From JAYZQT01 sp036136335 (GTDB taxonomy: Bacteria; Pseudomonadota; Alphaproteobacteria; MPNO01; UBA830), in the NCBI GenBank assembly GCA_036136335.1, contig JAYZQT010000005.1, positions 1 through 33,041 on the forward strand: DNA of 33,041 nt. The letters run 5' to 3'. Below, one piece after another: positions 16,132 through 24,889 of the stretch; position 1 is the first letter of the stretch; each line of letters starts with the position of its first letter. Below the pieces are notes generated by a model that was given only the letters and a program-made list of their open reading frames with translations, had not been told where the DNA came from and did not search any database. Both the position numbers and the translations under genes were made by a program.

Positions 16132-17025
16132 ATGGATTGGATACAATACTGGTTTATGTTTCCGATCGCCATCGCCGTCGCCACGTCAGCAATGCTCAGC
16201 GGGATCGGAGGTGCCGCGCTTTTTATCCCGATTTTTGTGATTGTTTTTCCTATGCTCGGACCTGAATACCCTTTAGCTACGTCCGCTGCTATTGGTTCGG
16301 CCCTCATGACGGAGGTCTTTGGGTTTTCATCAGGCTTTATAGGCTACTATCGCAAACGCTTGATTGATTTTAAAAGTGCGCTTCCCTTTATTTATGTTTC
16401 TGTACCAGTCGCTATTATCGGCGCCCTAATGTTTGGCGTGCTTCAGGAACAGGAGGTCCTGCTAAAGGTTGCTTACGCAGTGCTTATGCTGACCCTCTGC
16501 CCAGTCATTATTCGCCACACCCCGCCCGAAAATAAAAAAACAAAACCAAGGGTTTCCAAGACAATTAAAAGTGAGGCACAAATCCGTGAGTTTACCGGTG
16601 GGGATGGTCGGACGTACAAGTTTATAAAACCCTGCCAAGGCGTAATTGGTAGTTTTTTTACTGGAATTGGCTCATTTCTTACCGGATTTCTGGGTGTCGG
16701 CGTTGGTGAGGTCATTCTGCCCCAGTTGGTTAAACGGAACCATGTCCCTGTAGCGGTAGCAGCAGCGACATCAGTATTTATTGTAATTGTCACGATTGCG
16801 TCGGCCTCGTTCACACAGGTTACCGCGCTGATCGATGCGGGCGGTCTGAGCGCGGTGCCATGGAACCTTGTCTGTTATACAATTCCTGCCGTCATTATTG
16901 GAGGCCAAATAGGACCCCTTCTTCAGGGGCACATCACCCAACGAAAACTAGAAGTATCGATCGCCATACTTTTCGGAATTATTGGAATCGCGATGAGTTG
17001 GATCGTAATCGGGACGCTTGGGTAA
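16132..17025 (+). CDS. TauE/SafE-family (TSUP) permease
   Basis: A 297-residue inner-membrane protein with about eight hydrophobic segments in two halves. Each half has the family glycine-rich signature: MLSGIGGAALFIPIF early on and FLTGFLGVGVGEVILPQLV near residue 185. A charged loop (about 126-160) lies between the halves. Members move sulfite, sulfoacetate, taurine-derived or other organic anions. ATG at 16132 has only a weak GAAGATG context. Neighbours do not reveal the solute. Confidence 0.88.
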   Translation: MDWIQYWFMFPIAIAVATSAMLSGIGGAALFIPIFVIVFPMLGPEYPLATSAAIGSALMTEVFGFSSGFIGYYRKRLIDFKSALPFIYVSVPVAIIGALMFGVLQEQEVLLKVAYAVLMLTLCPVIIRHTPPENKKTKPRVSKTIKSEAQIREFTGGDGRTYKFIKPCQGVIGSFFTGIGSFLTGFLGVGVGEVILPQLVKRNHVPVAVAAATSVFIVIVTIASASFTQVTALIDAGGLSAVPWNLVCYTIPAVIIGGQIGPLLQGHITQRKLEVSIAILFGIIGIAMSWIVIGTLG

Positions 17026-17184
17026 GTAAGTAAAATGCTGAATTGTGTGAAGACGGTAGAGATCCAACAGATGCAATAAGTTCACCCGAAGCAGTTTAAA
17101 ATGACAATTCGTAGAAATCTCGAATCGTTTCCAATCCAATAGGGACAATTGTAACTAGGGTATTGAAAAATATAGATTTATGGC

Positions 17185-17193
17185 TGTGGATAA
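17185..17193 (-). promoter_or_regulatory. DnaA-box-like sequence
   Basis: TGTGGATAA on this strand is the complement of TTATCCACA, the E. coli consensus DnaA box. I found no second perfect copy nearby, so this supports DnaA binding but not an origin by itself. Confidence 0.4.
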
Positions 17194-17546
17194 GTTTGGG
17201 GAAAATTCTAATCGCTCGAATAGGGTTAACGGAAGAAAATAGATATTTCCAATAAATTTCAATCGGTTATACATTTTTTCGAAAAGAAACCAAGAAACAC
17301 AACATGTGTATGGCTTGTACTCATAGTATTCCGCGTGATTTCACAAAAGATTTCTAATGTTGATCGCATTGGCAGTTATTAACATCAAATTTTGTTAAGT
17401 GACTTCCATGCATTAAAGATCCTAGAACGTGGCAATATACTTTGTGGGAAGATCACAACATTAGTGCACATAACGTTATATCAACTTCATTTTAATCGTT
17501 TTAAATTTATTAAATAGAAATCGGTTTAGATATGGTTCCAAAGGTC

Positions 17547-17568
17547 CGAAATGGAATTTACCATTTCG
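17547..17568 (+). terminator. Terminator-like hairpin in the leader before the cyclopropane synthase gene
   Basis: CGAAATGG and CCATTTCG pair perfectly over eight bases around a six-base loop. TTTTCAACTTTTTTC follows, giving a T-rich tail on the plus strand. It lies 520 bases after the TauE/SafE stop and 135 bases before the next start, so it would end an unseen transcript or a leader, not the permease mRNA closely. Confidence 0.45.
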
Positions 17569-17702
17569 TTTTCAACTTTTTTCGGCCAAAGAGCATCAGC
17601 CCTTTGATTACCTAATTGTCAATCGATATATACTTGTTTTATTGTAAAAAAGGCAACCGTCCGTTATAGAAAATTCCAAGCGGGCCAGCATGGGGTAGAG
17701 GC

Positions 17703-18950
17703 ATGCTGTTTGATAAATTGATGAAGTGCGCAATCCGTAAAGGAGCACTCCGCATCATCGATCATAAAGGCGACTCTCGCGAATACGGCGACGGGACCGA
17801 GCCCGTATGTACAATCCGTCTTACGAAAGCGAGCCTACAATACATCTTGGCCTTTAATCCGGCTTTATACGTCCCAGAAGCCTATATGAATGGCGAACTT
17901 GTTATAGAAAATGGAACGCTGTTCGACTTCATAGAGCTTGCAGCTATCAATTATCGTAACGTTGAATCCTTCTCCCTGCTGGACATACGGAAATGGATTA
18001 GGGTTGGCGAGAATAAACTTAAGCAATACAACCCCGTTGGTCGCGCGCAAAGTAATGTTGCACACCACTACGATCTGTCGGATGAACTATACGATTTGTT
18101 CCTTGATATAGACCGCCAGTATTCCTGCGCCTATTTCACGCACCCCGACGAAAGTCTCGAAACTGCACAACTAAATAAAAAACGTCATTTGGCATCCAAA
18201 ATGATGCTGGATCGTCAGGATGCGCAGAGAATCCTTGATATTGGATCGGGCTGGGGTGGCCTCAGCATATATATCGCCGGAGTTTCCAACGGCAATATAA
18301 ACGGCGTGACGCTCTCGACGGAACAACATAAAGTATCAAATGAACGTGCTGAGATAGCGGGCCTCAGCGCCCGGGTTCGTTTTGATCTTCTTGATTACCG
18401 GGCATTGCAACAGCAATACGACCGAGTCGTTTCTGTTGGTATGTTTGAGCATGTCGGTAAAAAAAATTACAGCGAGTTTTTCGCTAAACTGAACGAACTG
18501 ATGACGGACGATGGCATAGCAGTAATTCATTCTATTGGTCGGACCGATACTCCATCACCAATAAATCCATTCATCCGTAAGTATATTTTCCCGGGTGCAG
18601 ACCTCCCTTCACTTTCAGAAATTATGCCAATTATCGAGCGGTCTGGCCTAATTTGTACAGACATAGAGATACTGCGCCTACATTATGCCGAAACCCTTCG
18701 GCATTGGCGCGAGAGATTTAACGCTCGACGGGCCGAAGTCGCCGCAATCTATGATGAGCGGTTCTGCCGAATGTGGGACCTGTACCTAGTGATTTGTGAA
18801 ATGGGTTTCCGGTACGAGAACCTCATGGTTTTTCAAATACAACTTACCAAATCACTCGCAACGACGCCTCTTACCCGCGATTACATGTTTGAATGGGAAC
18901 GCGGACAGGCTAAAAAAGAACTACAGGGCTCACGAGAAAAAGCTGCATGA
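17703..18950 (+). CDS. cfa: Cyclopropane-fatty-acyl-phospholipid synthase
   Basis: A 415-residue SAM-dependent enzyme that adds a methylene bridge to double bonds of membrane phospholipid acyl chains. The SAM site is ILDIGSGWGGLSIY at about 167-180. Also typical are VAHHYDLSDELYDLFLD (119-135), YSCAYF (140-145), and SVGMFEHVGKKNYSEFF further on. A short N-terminal domain comes before the methyltransferase, as in the family. GGGGTAGAGG lies just before the ATG. The long leader fits a gene controlled by stress or growth phase, but no operator was identified. Alternative members modify fatty acids in other ways (methylation), so the exact product is inferred. Confidence 0.9.
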   Translation: MLFDKLMKCAIRKGALRIIDHKGDSREYGDGTEPVCTIRLTKASLQYILAFNPALYVPEAYMNGELVIENGTLFDFIELAAINYRNVESFSLLDIRKWIRVGENKLKQYNPVGRAQSNVAHHYDLSDELYDLFLDIDRQYSCAYFTHPDESLETAQLNKKRHLASKMMLDRQDAQRILDIGSGWGGLSIYIAGVSNGNINGVTLSTEQHKVSNERAEIAGLSARVRFDLLDYRALQQQYDRVVSVGMFEHVGKKNYSEFFAKLNELMTDDGIAVIHSIGRTDTPSPINPFIRKYIFPGADLPSLSEIMPIIERSGLICTDIEILRLHYAETLRHWRERFNARRAEVAAIYDERFCRMWDLYLVICEMGFRYENLMVFQIQLTKSLATTPLTRDYMFEWERGQAKKELQGSREKAA

Positions 18951-19267
18951 CTACTTGCGTTGAAGGTGCAGTCCACAAAGTGTACGAGGAATGAGCCAAC
19001 TGATTGCGTTGGCATCTAGGTGCTGTTTTAACAAAATACATTTTCGACGTGTCCGGCTGAATACATTCTTATGTTAAGGGCGGCTATGTATTGTTTATAG
19101 TTTTGGTCTGTTTATTAGTTTACGGGAATACTTTTCCCCGCATTCCACACTAACCCTATCCGAACGGAAAACCTTCCCCACTAAACTTGTTTTGCAGGAC
19201 AGGAACAAGCCCACTATGTCACCGATTCGTTCTAGGATTCGCAAACTTCCAATTTCGGGTAAACTTT
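18951..19267. other. Intergenic region before dnaB
   Basis: No gene seen. GCCAAC (18995-19000) and GTTGGC (19008-19013) make a six-base stem with a seven-base loop 45 bases after the cfa stop; the T-rich tail is not directly next to it, so it is only a weak terminator candidate. The remainder should hold the dnaB promoter. Confidence 0.35.
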
Positions 19268-20803
19268 GTGGCAACATCACTCCAACAACCAACAGAGGAC
19301 GGATCCGGTTTTCGGCAACCGCCTTTTAATGAAGAAGCAGAGATGGGTCTTTTAGGCGCAATTCTGGAAAATAACCGTTCCTACGAGCGTGTTTCAGAGT
19401 TTTTGCGCCCAGAACACTTCTTCGATCCTCTACATGCACAAATTTTTGATGCAAGCGGCAAATTAATTGAACGTGGGCAACAGGCTAATCCAACTACTTT
19501 GAAGCACGTCTTTGATGCGGAGGCTTTCGACCAAATCGGAGGACACCGATATCTCGCGGACCTCACCACAGTAACCGTTTCGGTCATTAACACCGAGGAT
19601 TACGGGCGCCTAATTTACGACCTCTATCTGCGTCGCCAATTAATTGAGCTCGGTACCGACGTCGTCAATCACGCTTTCTCACACAATACCGAAGTAAATG
19701 CGACGCATCAGATAGAGGACGCAGAGCAGAGCCTATACGACCTTGCGACAAACGGTAACTACGAAGGAGGGTTCCAGAGTTTCGCAGCCTCGATCAAAGA
19801 TGCAGTGGAGCTAGCCGCGGTAGCATTTAATCGCGAGGGAGCACTAGGAGGGGCTCCAACCAAATTTCGTCAGCTTGATTTACTTCTCGGTGGGCTGCAC
19901 AAATCCGATCTCGTTGTCCTAGCGGGGCGCCCCGCTATGGGAAAGACAGCGCTCGCAACAAACATAGCATTTAACATAGCCAATCTTAATGACACTGTAG
20001 TCGACGAAAATGGTGACGAAACACTCGTTGATGACCCAGTGGTTGGGTTCTTTTCTTTGGAAATGTCTGCAGAGCAACTCGCCAGCCGTATCTTGGCGGA
20101 GGGCTCACAGATTCCATCCAATAAAATCCGCAAGGGTGAACTAAACCAGACGGAGTTTGACCGACTTGTCATGACCAGCCAAGAGTTGCAAAAATCCCCA
20201 CTATATATTGACGACACGCCAGCCCTTTCAGTTTCGGCTTTAAGGACGCGCGCGCGACGACTCAAGCGCCAGCACGGCCTCGGCTTGATCGTGGTCGATT
20301 ATCTACAACTGCTACAGGGAACCAGAGGGGCGCGGGAACAAAACCGGGTACAAGAAATCTCGGAAATTACGCGTGGGCTAAAAACCCTTGCCAAGGAACT
20401 CGACGTCCCCGTACTAGCACTTTCCCAATTAAGTAGAGCGGTGGAGCAGCGAGAGGACAAACGACCGCAACTCGCCGACCTTCGCGAATCCGGCACCATA
20501 GAGCAGGATGCTGATGTGGTGATGTTCATATACCGTGATGAGTATTATTTACACCGCGCAGAACCGTCCCGCCGCGCCGATGAATCTAACGAAAAATTCA
20601 ATGAACGCTATATGATGTGGGAGGATGCAATGGGTCAAGTCCGTGGACGTGCCGAAATCATTGTCGCCAAACAGCGTCATGGGCCGACCGGAACCGTCAA
20701 TCTACGCTTTTATCCTGAAGCAACCAAATTCGACAATTTGGAAGATGATGAAGGCTATGGTGATACCGGTGGACCACCTCTCACAAGGAGAAATTCGTTC
20801 TGA
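19268..20803 (+). CDS. dnaB: Replicative DNA helicase DnaB
   Basis: A 511-residue hexameric helicase that unwinds DNA ahead of the fork. The N-terminal primase-binding domain starts PPFNEEAEMGLLGAILENN. The RecA-like domain has Walker A GRPAMGKTALAT, FFSLEMSAEQLASRIL, the Walker B area GLIVVDYLQLL and LRESGTIEQDADVV. An acidic loop (VVDENGDETLVDDP) sits between Walker A and the next strand; I recognise this as usual for alphaproteobacteria. I choose the GTG at 19268, giving MATSLQQPTED; the TTG at 19187 is possible. Its stop overlaps the alanine racemase start. Confidence 0.93.
   Translation: MATSLQQPTEDGSGFRQPPFNEEAEMGLLGAILENNRSYERVSEFLRPEHFFDPLHAQIFDASGKLIERGQQANPTTLKHVFDAEAFDQIGGHRYLADLTTVTVSVINTEDYGRLIYDLYLRRQLIELGTDVVNHAFSHNTEVNATHQIEDAEQSLYDLATNGNYEGGFQSFAASIKDAVELAAVAFNREGALGGAPTKFRQLDLLLGGLHKSDLVVLAGRPAMGKTALATNIAFNIANLNDTVVDENGDETLVDDPVVGFFSLEMSAEQLASRILAEGSQIPSNKIRKGELNQTEFDRLVMTSQELQKSPLYIDDTPALSVSALRTRARRLKRQHGLGLIVVDYLQLLQGTRGAREQNRVQEISEITRGLKTLAKELDVPVLALSQLSRAVEQREDKRPQLADLRESGTIEQDADVVMFIYRDEYYLHRAEPSRRADESNEKFNERYMMWEDAMGQVRGRAEIIVAKQRHGPTGTVNLRFYPEATKFDNLEDDEGYGDTGGPPLTRRNSF
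20785..20803 (+). promoter_or_regulatory. Ribosome site and CTGA stop/start overlap that decides the alr start
   Basis: AAGGAG at 20785-20790 is followed after nine bases by CTG at 20800-20802, which overlaps the dnaB TGA (20801-20803). This is the layout of an ATGA coupling with C in place of A. No ATG or GTG is in frame upstream of GTG at 20842. Confidence 0.6.
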
Positions 20804-21915
20804 CGGGAAATACAATACGTTATCCCGGCGGTGTCTTGACCGTGGACCTTGACGCGGTTGTCGCCAACTGGCGATCACTTGCAGATCGCGTAGGAAACGC
20901 GGAATGCGCAGCTGTCGTCAAAGCGGACGCCTACGGGATAGGCAGTGCAGAGGTTGCGAAATGTTTAAAACATGCTGGATGCCGCAGCTTTTTTGTAGCC
21001 TCTCTAGACGAAGGGATAATGCTTAGACATACCATTGGGGCGAATGCTCATATTTATGTCTTCAACGGCCTTTTCGATAAACACGCTGTGGGGGAATTTG
21101 GTGCCAACAGGCTGATACCAGTCCTTAACTCGCCGGGCGATATTGCGCTTTGGTCAGCATACGCACAGGACACGGGTGGCCAGCGTGGTGTGCTGGCAAT
21201 CGATACCGGTATGCAACGCCTTGGCCTTACACCAGATGAAGCGCGAGACCTATCGAACCAACGCCAAAACCTTTCGGGTATCACGGTAGATTTCGTGATG
21301 AGCCACCTAGCCTGTGCCGACGACCGCACCCACCCAATGAACTCGAGACAACAAATTCTTTTTGATCAGCTTCTGGCTAACTTATCACCACTAAACGCCT
21401 CTTTAGCCAATTCCGCTGGCATCTTTTTAGGTCCAAGTTTCCATTATAATTTGGTAAGGCCCGGAGCTGCATTATACGGTATTTCTCCAGACAAAAACCA
21501 CCCACAAAAAATTCAACAAGTAGTTGGTTTAAAAGGAAAAATTATACAAATTCGTGTCGTTGACAACGAAACATCGGTTGGCTACGGTGCTGAGGAAATA
21601 GTGCCCAAAAACACTCGGTTGGCCACTGTGGCCGTAGGATATGCCGATGGAATTTTGAGATCCTTGGGTAACAAAGGATGCGGTTACGCCGCAGGTATTG
21701 AAGTGCCTATCGTCGGGCGTGTTTCTATGGACCTTACGACATTCGACATTACTCACGTCGCACCGGGAAGGCTCTCTCCAGGGGATGAAATTGACCTGAT
21801 CTGCGCGCAACATACTGTCGACGACTTGGCCAGCGAAGCTGGGACAATCGGATACGAAGTGCTAACGGCCCTGGGGACACGTTATCAACGGCGGTATCTT
21901 GGAGGGACCAAATAA
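20800..21915 (+). CDS. alr: Alanine racemase, probable CTG start
   Basis: Converts L- to D-alanine with PLP for peptidoglycan. The PLP lysine is in AAVVKADAYGIG and the second catalytic residue, Tyr, is in ETSVGYGAEEI; SHLACADD, NSAGIFLG and VAVGYADGILRSLGN are also family landmarks. Read from the CTG at 20800 the protein has 371 residues and starts MTGNTIRYPGGVLTVDLDAV. This keeps the short N-terminal strand that normally comes before TVDLDA. The TTG at 20836 and GTG at 20842 cut into this strand and have no ribosome site close by. If the CTG is wrong, the TTG is next best. The stop overlaps mlaE (TAATG). Confidence 0.9.
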   Translation: MTGNTIRYPGGVLTVDLDAVVANWRSLADRVGNAECAAVVKADAYGIGSAEVAKCLKHAGCRSFFVASLDEGIMLRHTIGANAHIYVFNGLFDKHAVGEFGANRLIPVLNSPGDIALWSAYAQDTGGQRGVLAIDTGMQRLGLTPDEARDLSNQRQNLSGITVDFVMSHLACADDRTHPMNSRQQILFDQLLANLSPLNASLANSAGIFLGPSFHYNLVRPGAALYGISPDKNHPQKIQQVVGLKGKIIQIRVVDNETSVGYGAEEIVPKNTRLATVAVGYADGILRSLGNKGCGYAAGIEVPIVGRVSMDLTTFDITHVAPGRLSPGDEIDLICAQHTVDDLASEAGTIGYEVLTALGTRYQRRYLGGTK

Positions 21916-22688
21916 TGCGGTTTCTTACTGCAATTGGAAAGGTCTTCCTCGACTTTCTGGCAGCAACAGGCCGCCTAGCTATTTTTACAGGCGTAAGTGT
22001 TAGCCATATCGTGAGGCCACCTTTCTATCCGCGACTTTTGCTTCGACAGCTTATTGATATAGGTTACTGCTCGCTCCCGGTCGTGGGACTTACCGCGGTT
22101 TTTACGGGCATGGTGCTCGCTCTCCAAACTTACTCCGGATTTTCGCGCTTTAATGCGGAAAGCGCGGTTGCAACGGTAGTGGTTCTCTCTATCACACGCG
22201 AATTAGCACCCGTTCTCGCTGGTCTCATGATCGCAGGGCGAATAGGGGCTGCTATGGCAGCCGAAATTGCAACGATGCGCGTAACGGACCAGATTGATGC
22301 CCTCTCTACTCTATCTACAAACCCCTACAAATACCTCATTGCACCGCGCTTACTAGCCGGGATAACAATGGTGCCGTGTTGTGTTCTTGCAGCAGACATA
22401 ATTGGAGTGTTTGGCGGTTATATCATTTCAGTTCACAAACTTGGGTTTAATCCTGCCATATACCTCAATAACACCCTAGAGTTTCTCCGAGTTATTGATG
22501 TTGTGACCGGCCTAGTTAAGGCGGACATTTTTGGATTTATAATCGCGTTAATGGGTTGTTATAACGGTTATTATTCCAGGGGTGGAGCGCAGGGAGTAGG
22601 TTCCGCCACGACCAATGCAGTCGTCTCAGCGTCAGTCTTAATCTTAGGTTCGAATTACTTAATCACCGAAGCGTTTTTTGCACAATGA
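21915..22688 (+). CDS. mlaE: MlaE-type ABC transporter permease
   Basis: A 257-residue inner-membrane permease of the MlaE/YrbE family, which moves phospholipids between the inner and outer membranes of Gram-negative cells. About five to six hydrophobic segments, with the family core LALQTYSGFSRFNAESAVAT, ITRELAPVLAGLMIAGRIGA, and ATMRVTDQIDALSTLSTNP. The start overlaps the alr stop and the end overlaps mlaF (ATGA). MlaD, MlaC and MlaB are not next to it; the substrate-binding parts must lie elsewhere or differ. Confidence 0.9.
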   Translation: MRFLTAIGKVFLDFLAATGRLAIFTGVSVSHIVRPPFYPRLLLRQLIDIGYCSLPVVGLTAVFTGMVLALQTYSGFSRFNAESAVATVVVLSITRELAPVLAGLMIAGRIGAAMAAEIATMRVTDQIDALSTLSTNPYKYLIAPRLLAGITMVPCCVLAADIIGVFGGYIISVHKLGFNPAIYLNNTLEFLRVIDVVTGLVKADIFGFIIALMGCYNGYYSRGGAQGVGSATTNAVVSASVLILGSNYLITEAFFAQ

Positions 22689-23473
22689 GCGATGTCCGAC
22701 CGAAAATCACCGTCCGCGGGCTAAACAAGTCATTTGGGGCAAATAATATTTTAAAAGATATAAACCTCGATATCGCTATAGGCGAATCCATGGCTCTCAT
22801 TGGAGGATCTGGAGCTGGCAAGTCGGTTCTGTTAAAAAACATCATAGGGATCATTTGCCCTGATGCTGGATCCATTCAGATCGATGGTGAAGATATTGTG
22901 GGGCTCGGTCATGGACACCGAGACCGCATCAACCGAAAGTTTGGTGTTCTATTCCAAGGGGCCGCTCTATTTGATTCACTAACGCTTTGGGAAAATGTAG
23001 CTTTCGGGTTAATTGCAGGTAAAGGCCTTAGGCGGGCAGAAGCTCGAGAAATAGCGTTAAATAAGCTTAGGCAGGTCGGATTGAGTGTCCACGTTGCAGA
23101 CCGTCACCCTGCTGAAATTTCGGCTGGGGCACAAAAACGGGTAGGGCTTGCCCGCGCTATAGCAACCGAACCAGAAATACTATTTTTTGACGAGCCAACT
23201 ACGGGTATAGATCCTCTTATGGGCGACGTTATCGACCGTCTAATTATTCAATGTGTCAAAGAACTCGGTGCAACTGCGCTCACCATAACTCACGACCTTC
23301 ATAGTGCACGGCGGATTGGAGACCGAATCGCCATGATCCAAGATGGAAGAATTATCTGGGTAGACGATGCCGTTAAGATAGACAACAGCGGAAACAGCAC
23401 AGTCGATAATTTTATTAACGGCCGCTCGCCGGGGGGACTGTCCTCCCTAACACCCAAGAAAGAATATCTCTGA
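22685..23473 (+). CDS. mlaF: MlaF-type ABC transporter ATPase
   Basis: A 262-residue ATPase partner of the permease before it. Walker A is GGSGAGKS at 40-47, Walker B ILFFDE at 165-170, and the switch His is H203 in LTITHDLHS. The signature motif reads EISAGAQKR (about 144-152), where the usual form is LSGG(M/Q)xxR, so the second position of the GG pair is shifted to Ala. It overlaps mlaE by four bases and precedes radA by three. Confidence 0.9.
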   Translation: MSDVRPKITVRGLNKSFGANNILKDINLDIAIGESMALIGGSGAGKSVLLKNIIGIICPDAGSIQIDGEDIVGLGHGHRDRINRKFGVLFQGAALFDSLTLWENVAFGLIAGKGLRRAEAREIALNKLRQVGLSVHVADRHPAEISAGAQKRVGLARAIATEPEILFFDEPTTGIDPLMGDVIDRLIIQCVKELGATALTITHDLHSARRIGDRIAMIQDGRIIWVDDAVKIDNSGNSTVDNFINGRSPGGLSSLTPKKEYL

Positions 23474-23476
23474 TCG

Positions 23477-24889
23477 ATGGCCAAGAACACTGCCGAATTT
23501 AACTGCATTCAATGCGGTGCGAGCTATGGAAAGTGGCAGGGACAATGCGACTCCTGTAAACAATGGAACTGCATTTCGGAAGAGTTAACGCTTGATAGAA
23601 CGCCAAAAGGACTTGGGCCAAGAAAAGGGTCTAATATCAATTTCGTAAAACTGAATGGGGCAAAACAACCCGACTCCAGACTCACTTCTGGTGTAGCTGA
23701 ATTTGATAGAGTAACGGGTGGGGGCTTGGTTCCAGGATCAGCAATCTTGGTCGGCGGAGACCCTGGAATTGGGAAATCAACAATTCTGTTACAGGTCGCA
23801 TGCGCCATCTCCAATAAAGTCGCATGCGCCTATGTTTCGGGTGAAGAAGCTGTTCATCAGGTGCGGTTAAGGGCAGAACGGTTAGGTCTTGAAAGATTTC
23901 CCGTTCAGCTCGCCGCAGCAAACAACGTGCGAGATATCTTAGCCACTTTGGATGTACCAGATCCGCCACGCCTCGTCATCGTTGATTCTATTCAAACAAT
24001 GTATCTTGACAACTTGGAATCATCTCCTGGATCCGTTTCTCAGGTTCGTGCATCAGCAGATATCCTCATTCGGCTTGCTAAAAGACGCGGGTTTACAGTG
24101 ATTCTCGTTGGACACGTCACGAAGGATGGCGCAATTGCGGGACCGCGAGTACTTGAACATATGGTGGACACTGTTCTTTATTTTGAGGGCGAGCGAGGTC
24201 ACCAATTTCGGTTACTGCGTGCTATCAAAAATCGTTTCGGACCTACCGATGAAATTGGGGTATTCGAAATGACGGGTGCAGGGCTAATACAGGTGGAAAA
24301 CCCTTCGGCTTTGTTTTTGGCGGAACGCCGGGGTGAGGTTTCGGGCGCAGCGGTCTTCGCAGGCATTGAAGGAACACGGCCTGTCCTTGTAGAAATACAA
24401 GCCCTCGTTGCTCCGTCCGCTCTCGGCACCCCTCGCCGGGCGGTGATCGGCTGGGATTCGGGGCGGTTAGCCATGATCCTTGCTGTGCTCGACACACGTT
24501 GCGATGTAAGCCTTCCCGGAAGCGATGTATATCTCAACGTCGCCGGAGGCCTTCGTATCAGCGAACCCGCGGCGGACCTAGCAGTCGCCGCCGCACTCAT
24601 TTCGGCCGCACTAGATCAACCATTAGCTCCTAAAACGGTGATTTTTGGCGAAATAGGGCTTTCCGGAGAAATTCGTTCTGTCAGCCAAACCGACCTTCGA
24701 ATGAAGGAAGCTACCAAACTCGGTTTTGACGCCGCATGGATGCCGCTACAACCAGAGACAAAACCATCTGAACACGCCGATTTGTCTTTGAATTTAGACA
24801 TTTCGGAGATGGAAAAACTAGAAGACTTGGTAAAACTGTTTGATCTATCCCATGGTGATGCGCTGTCCATTGAACAGGCTGCTTCATGA
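23477..24889 (+). CDS. radA: DNA repair protein RadA
   Basis: A 470-residue RecA-like helicase that extends D-loops in recombination. A four-Cys zinc finger (C10, C13, C24, C27), Walker A GGDPGIGKST at 93-102, the RadA-specific KNRFG at 251-255 and a C-terminal Lon-protease-like domain (FGEIGLSGEIRSV at about 390) are all present. It begins three bases after mlaF and overlaps cvpA as ATGA. Confidence 0.95.
   Translation: MAKNTAEFNCIQCGASYGKWQGQCDSCKQWNCISEELTLDRTPKGLGPRKGSNINFVKLNGAKQPDSRLTSGVAEFDRVTGGGLVPGSAILVGGDPGIGKSTILLQVACAISNKVACAYVSGEEAVHQVRLRAERLGLERFPVQLAAANNVRDILATLDVPDPPRLVIVDSIQTMYLDNLESSPGSVSQVRASADILIRLAKRRGFTVILVGHVTKDGAIAGPRVLEHMVDTVLYFEGERGHQFRLLRAIKNRFGPTDEIGVFEMTGAGLIQVENPSALFLAERRGEVSGAAVFAGIEGTRPVLVEIQALVAPSALGTPRRAVIGWDSGRLAMILAVLDTRCDVSLPGSDVYLNVAGGLRISEPAADLAVAAALISAALDQPLAPKTVIFGEIGLSGEIRSVSQTDLRMKEATKLGFDAAWMPLQPETKPSEHADLSLNLDISEMEKLEDLVKLFDLSHGDALSIEQAAS

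Larger units (their letters stand above)
17026..17702. other. 677-base AT-rich intergenic region before the cfa-like gene
   Basis: No open frame with family features or a good ribosome site lies here. It holds a DnaA-box sequence (17185-17193), three TTAA sites spaced exactly nine bases apart (17492, 17501, 17510) and a terminator-like hairpin (17547-17568). It is visibly richer in A and T than the genes around it. It could hold a long leader or a small RNA ahead of the cyclopropane synthase gene. Confidence 0.5.

Noticed and set aside
17026..17702. Chromosomal replication origin
   Set aside because: Only one perfect DnaA box was found, and there is no dnaA, hemE or other usual origin neighbour in the window.
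19268..20803. Acidic insertion in DnaB as an intein or novel domain
   Set aside because: It is short and I recognise the same kind of loop in other alphaproteobacterial DnaB proteins.
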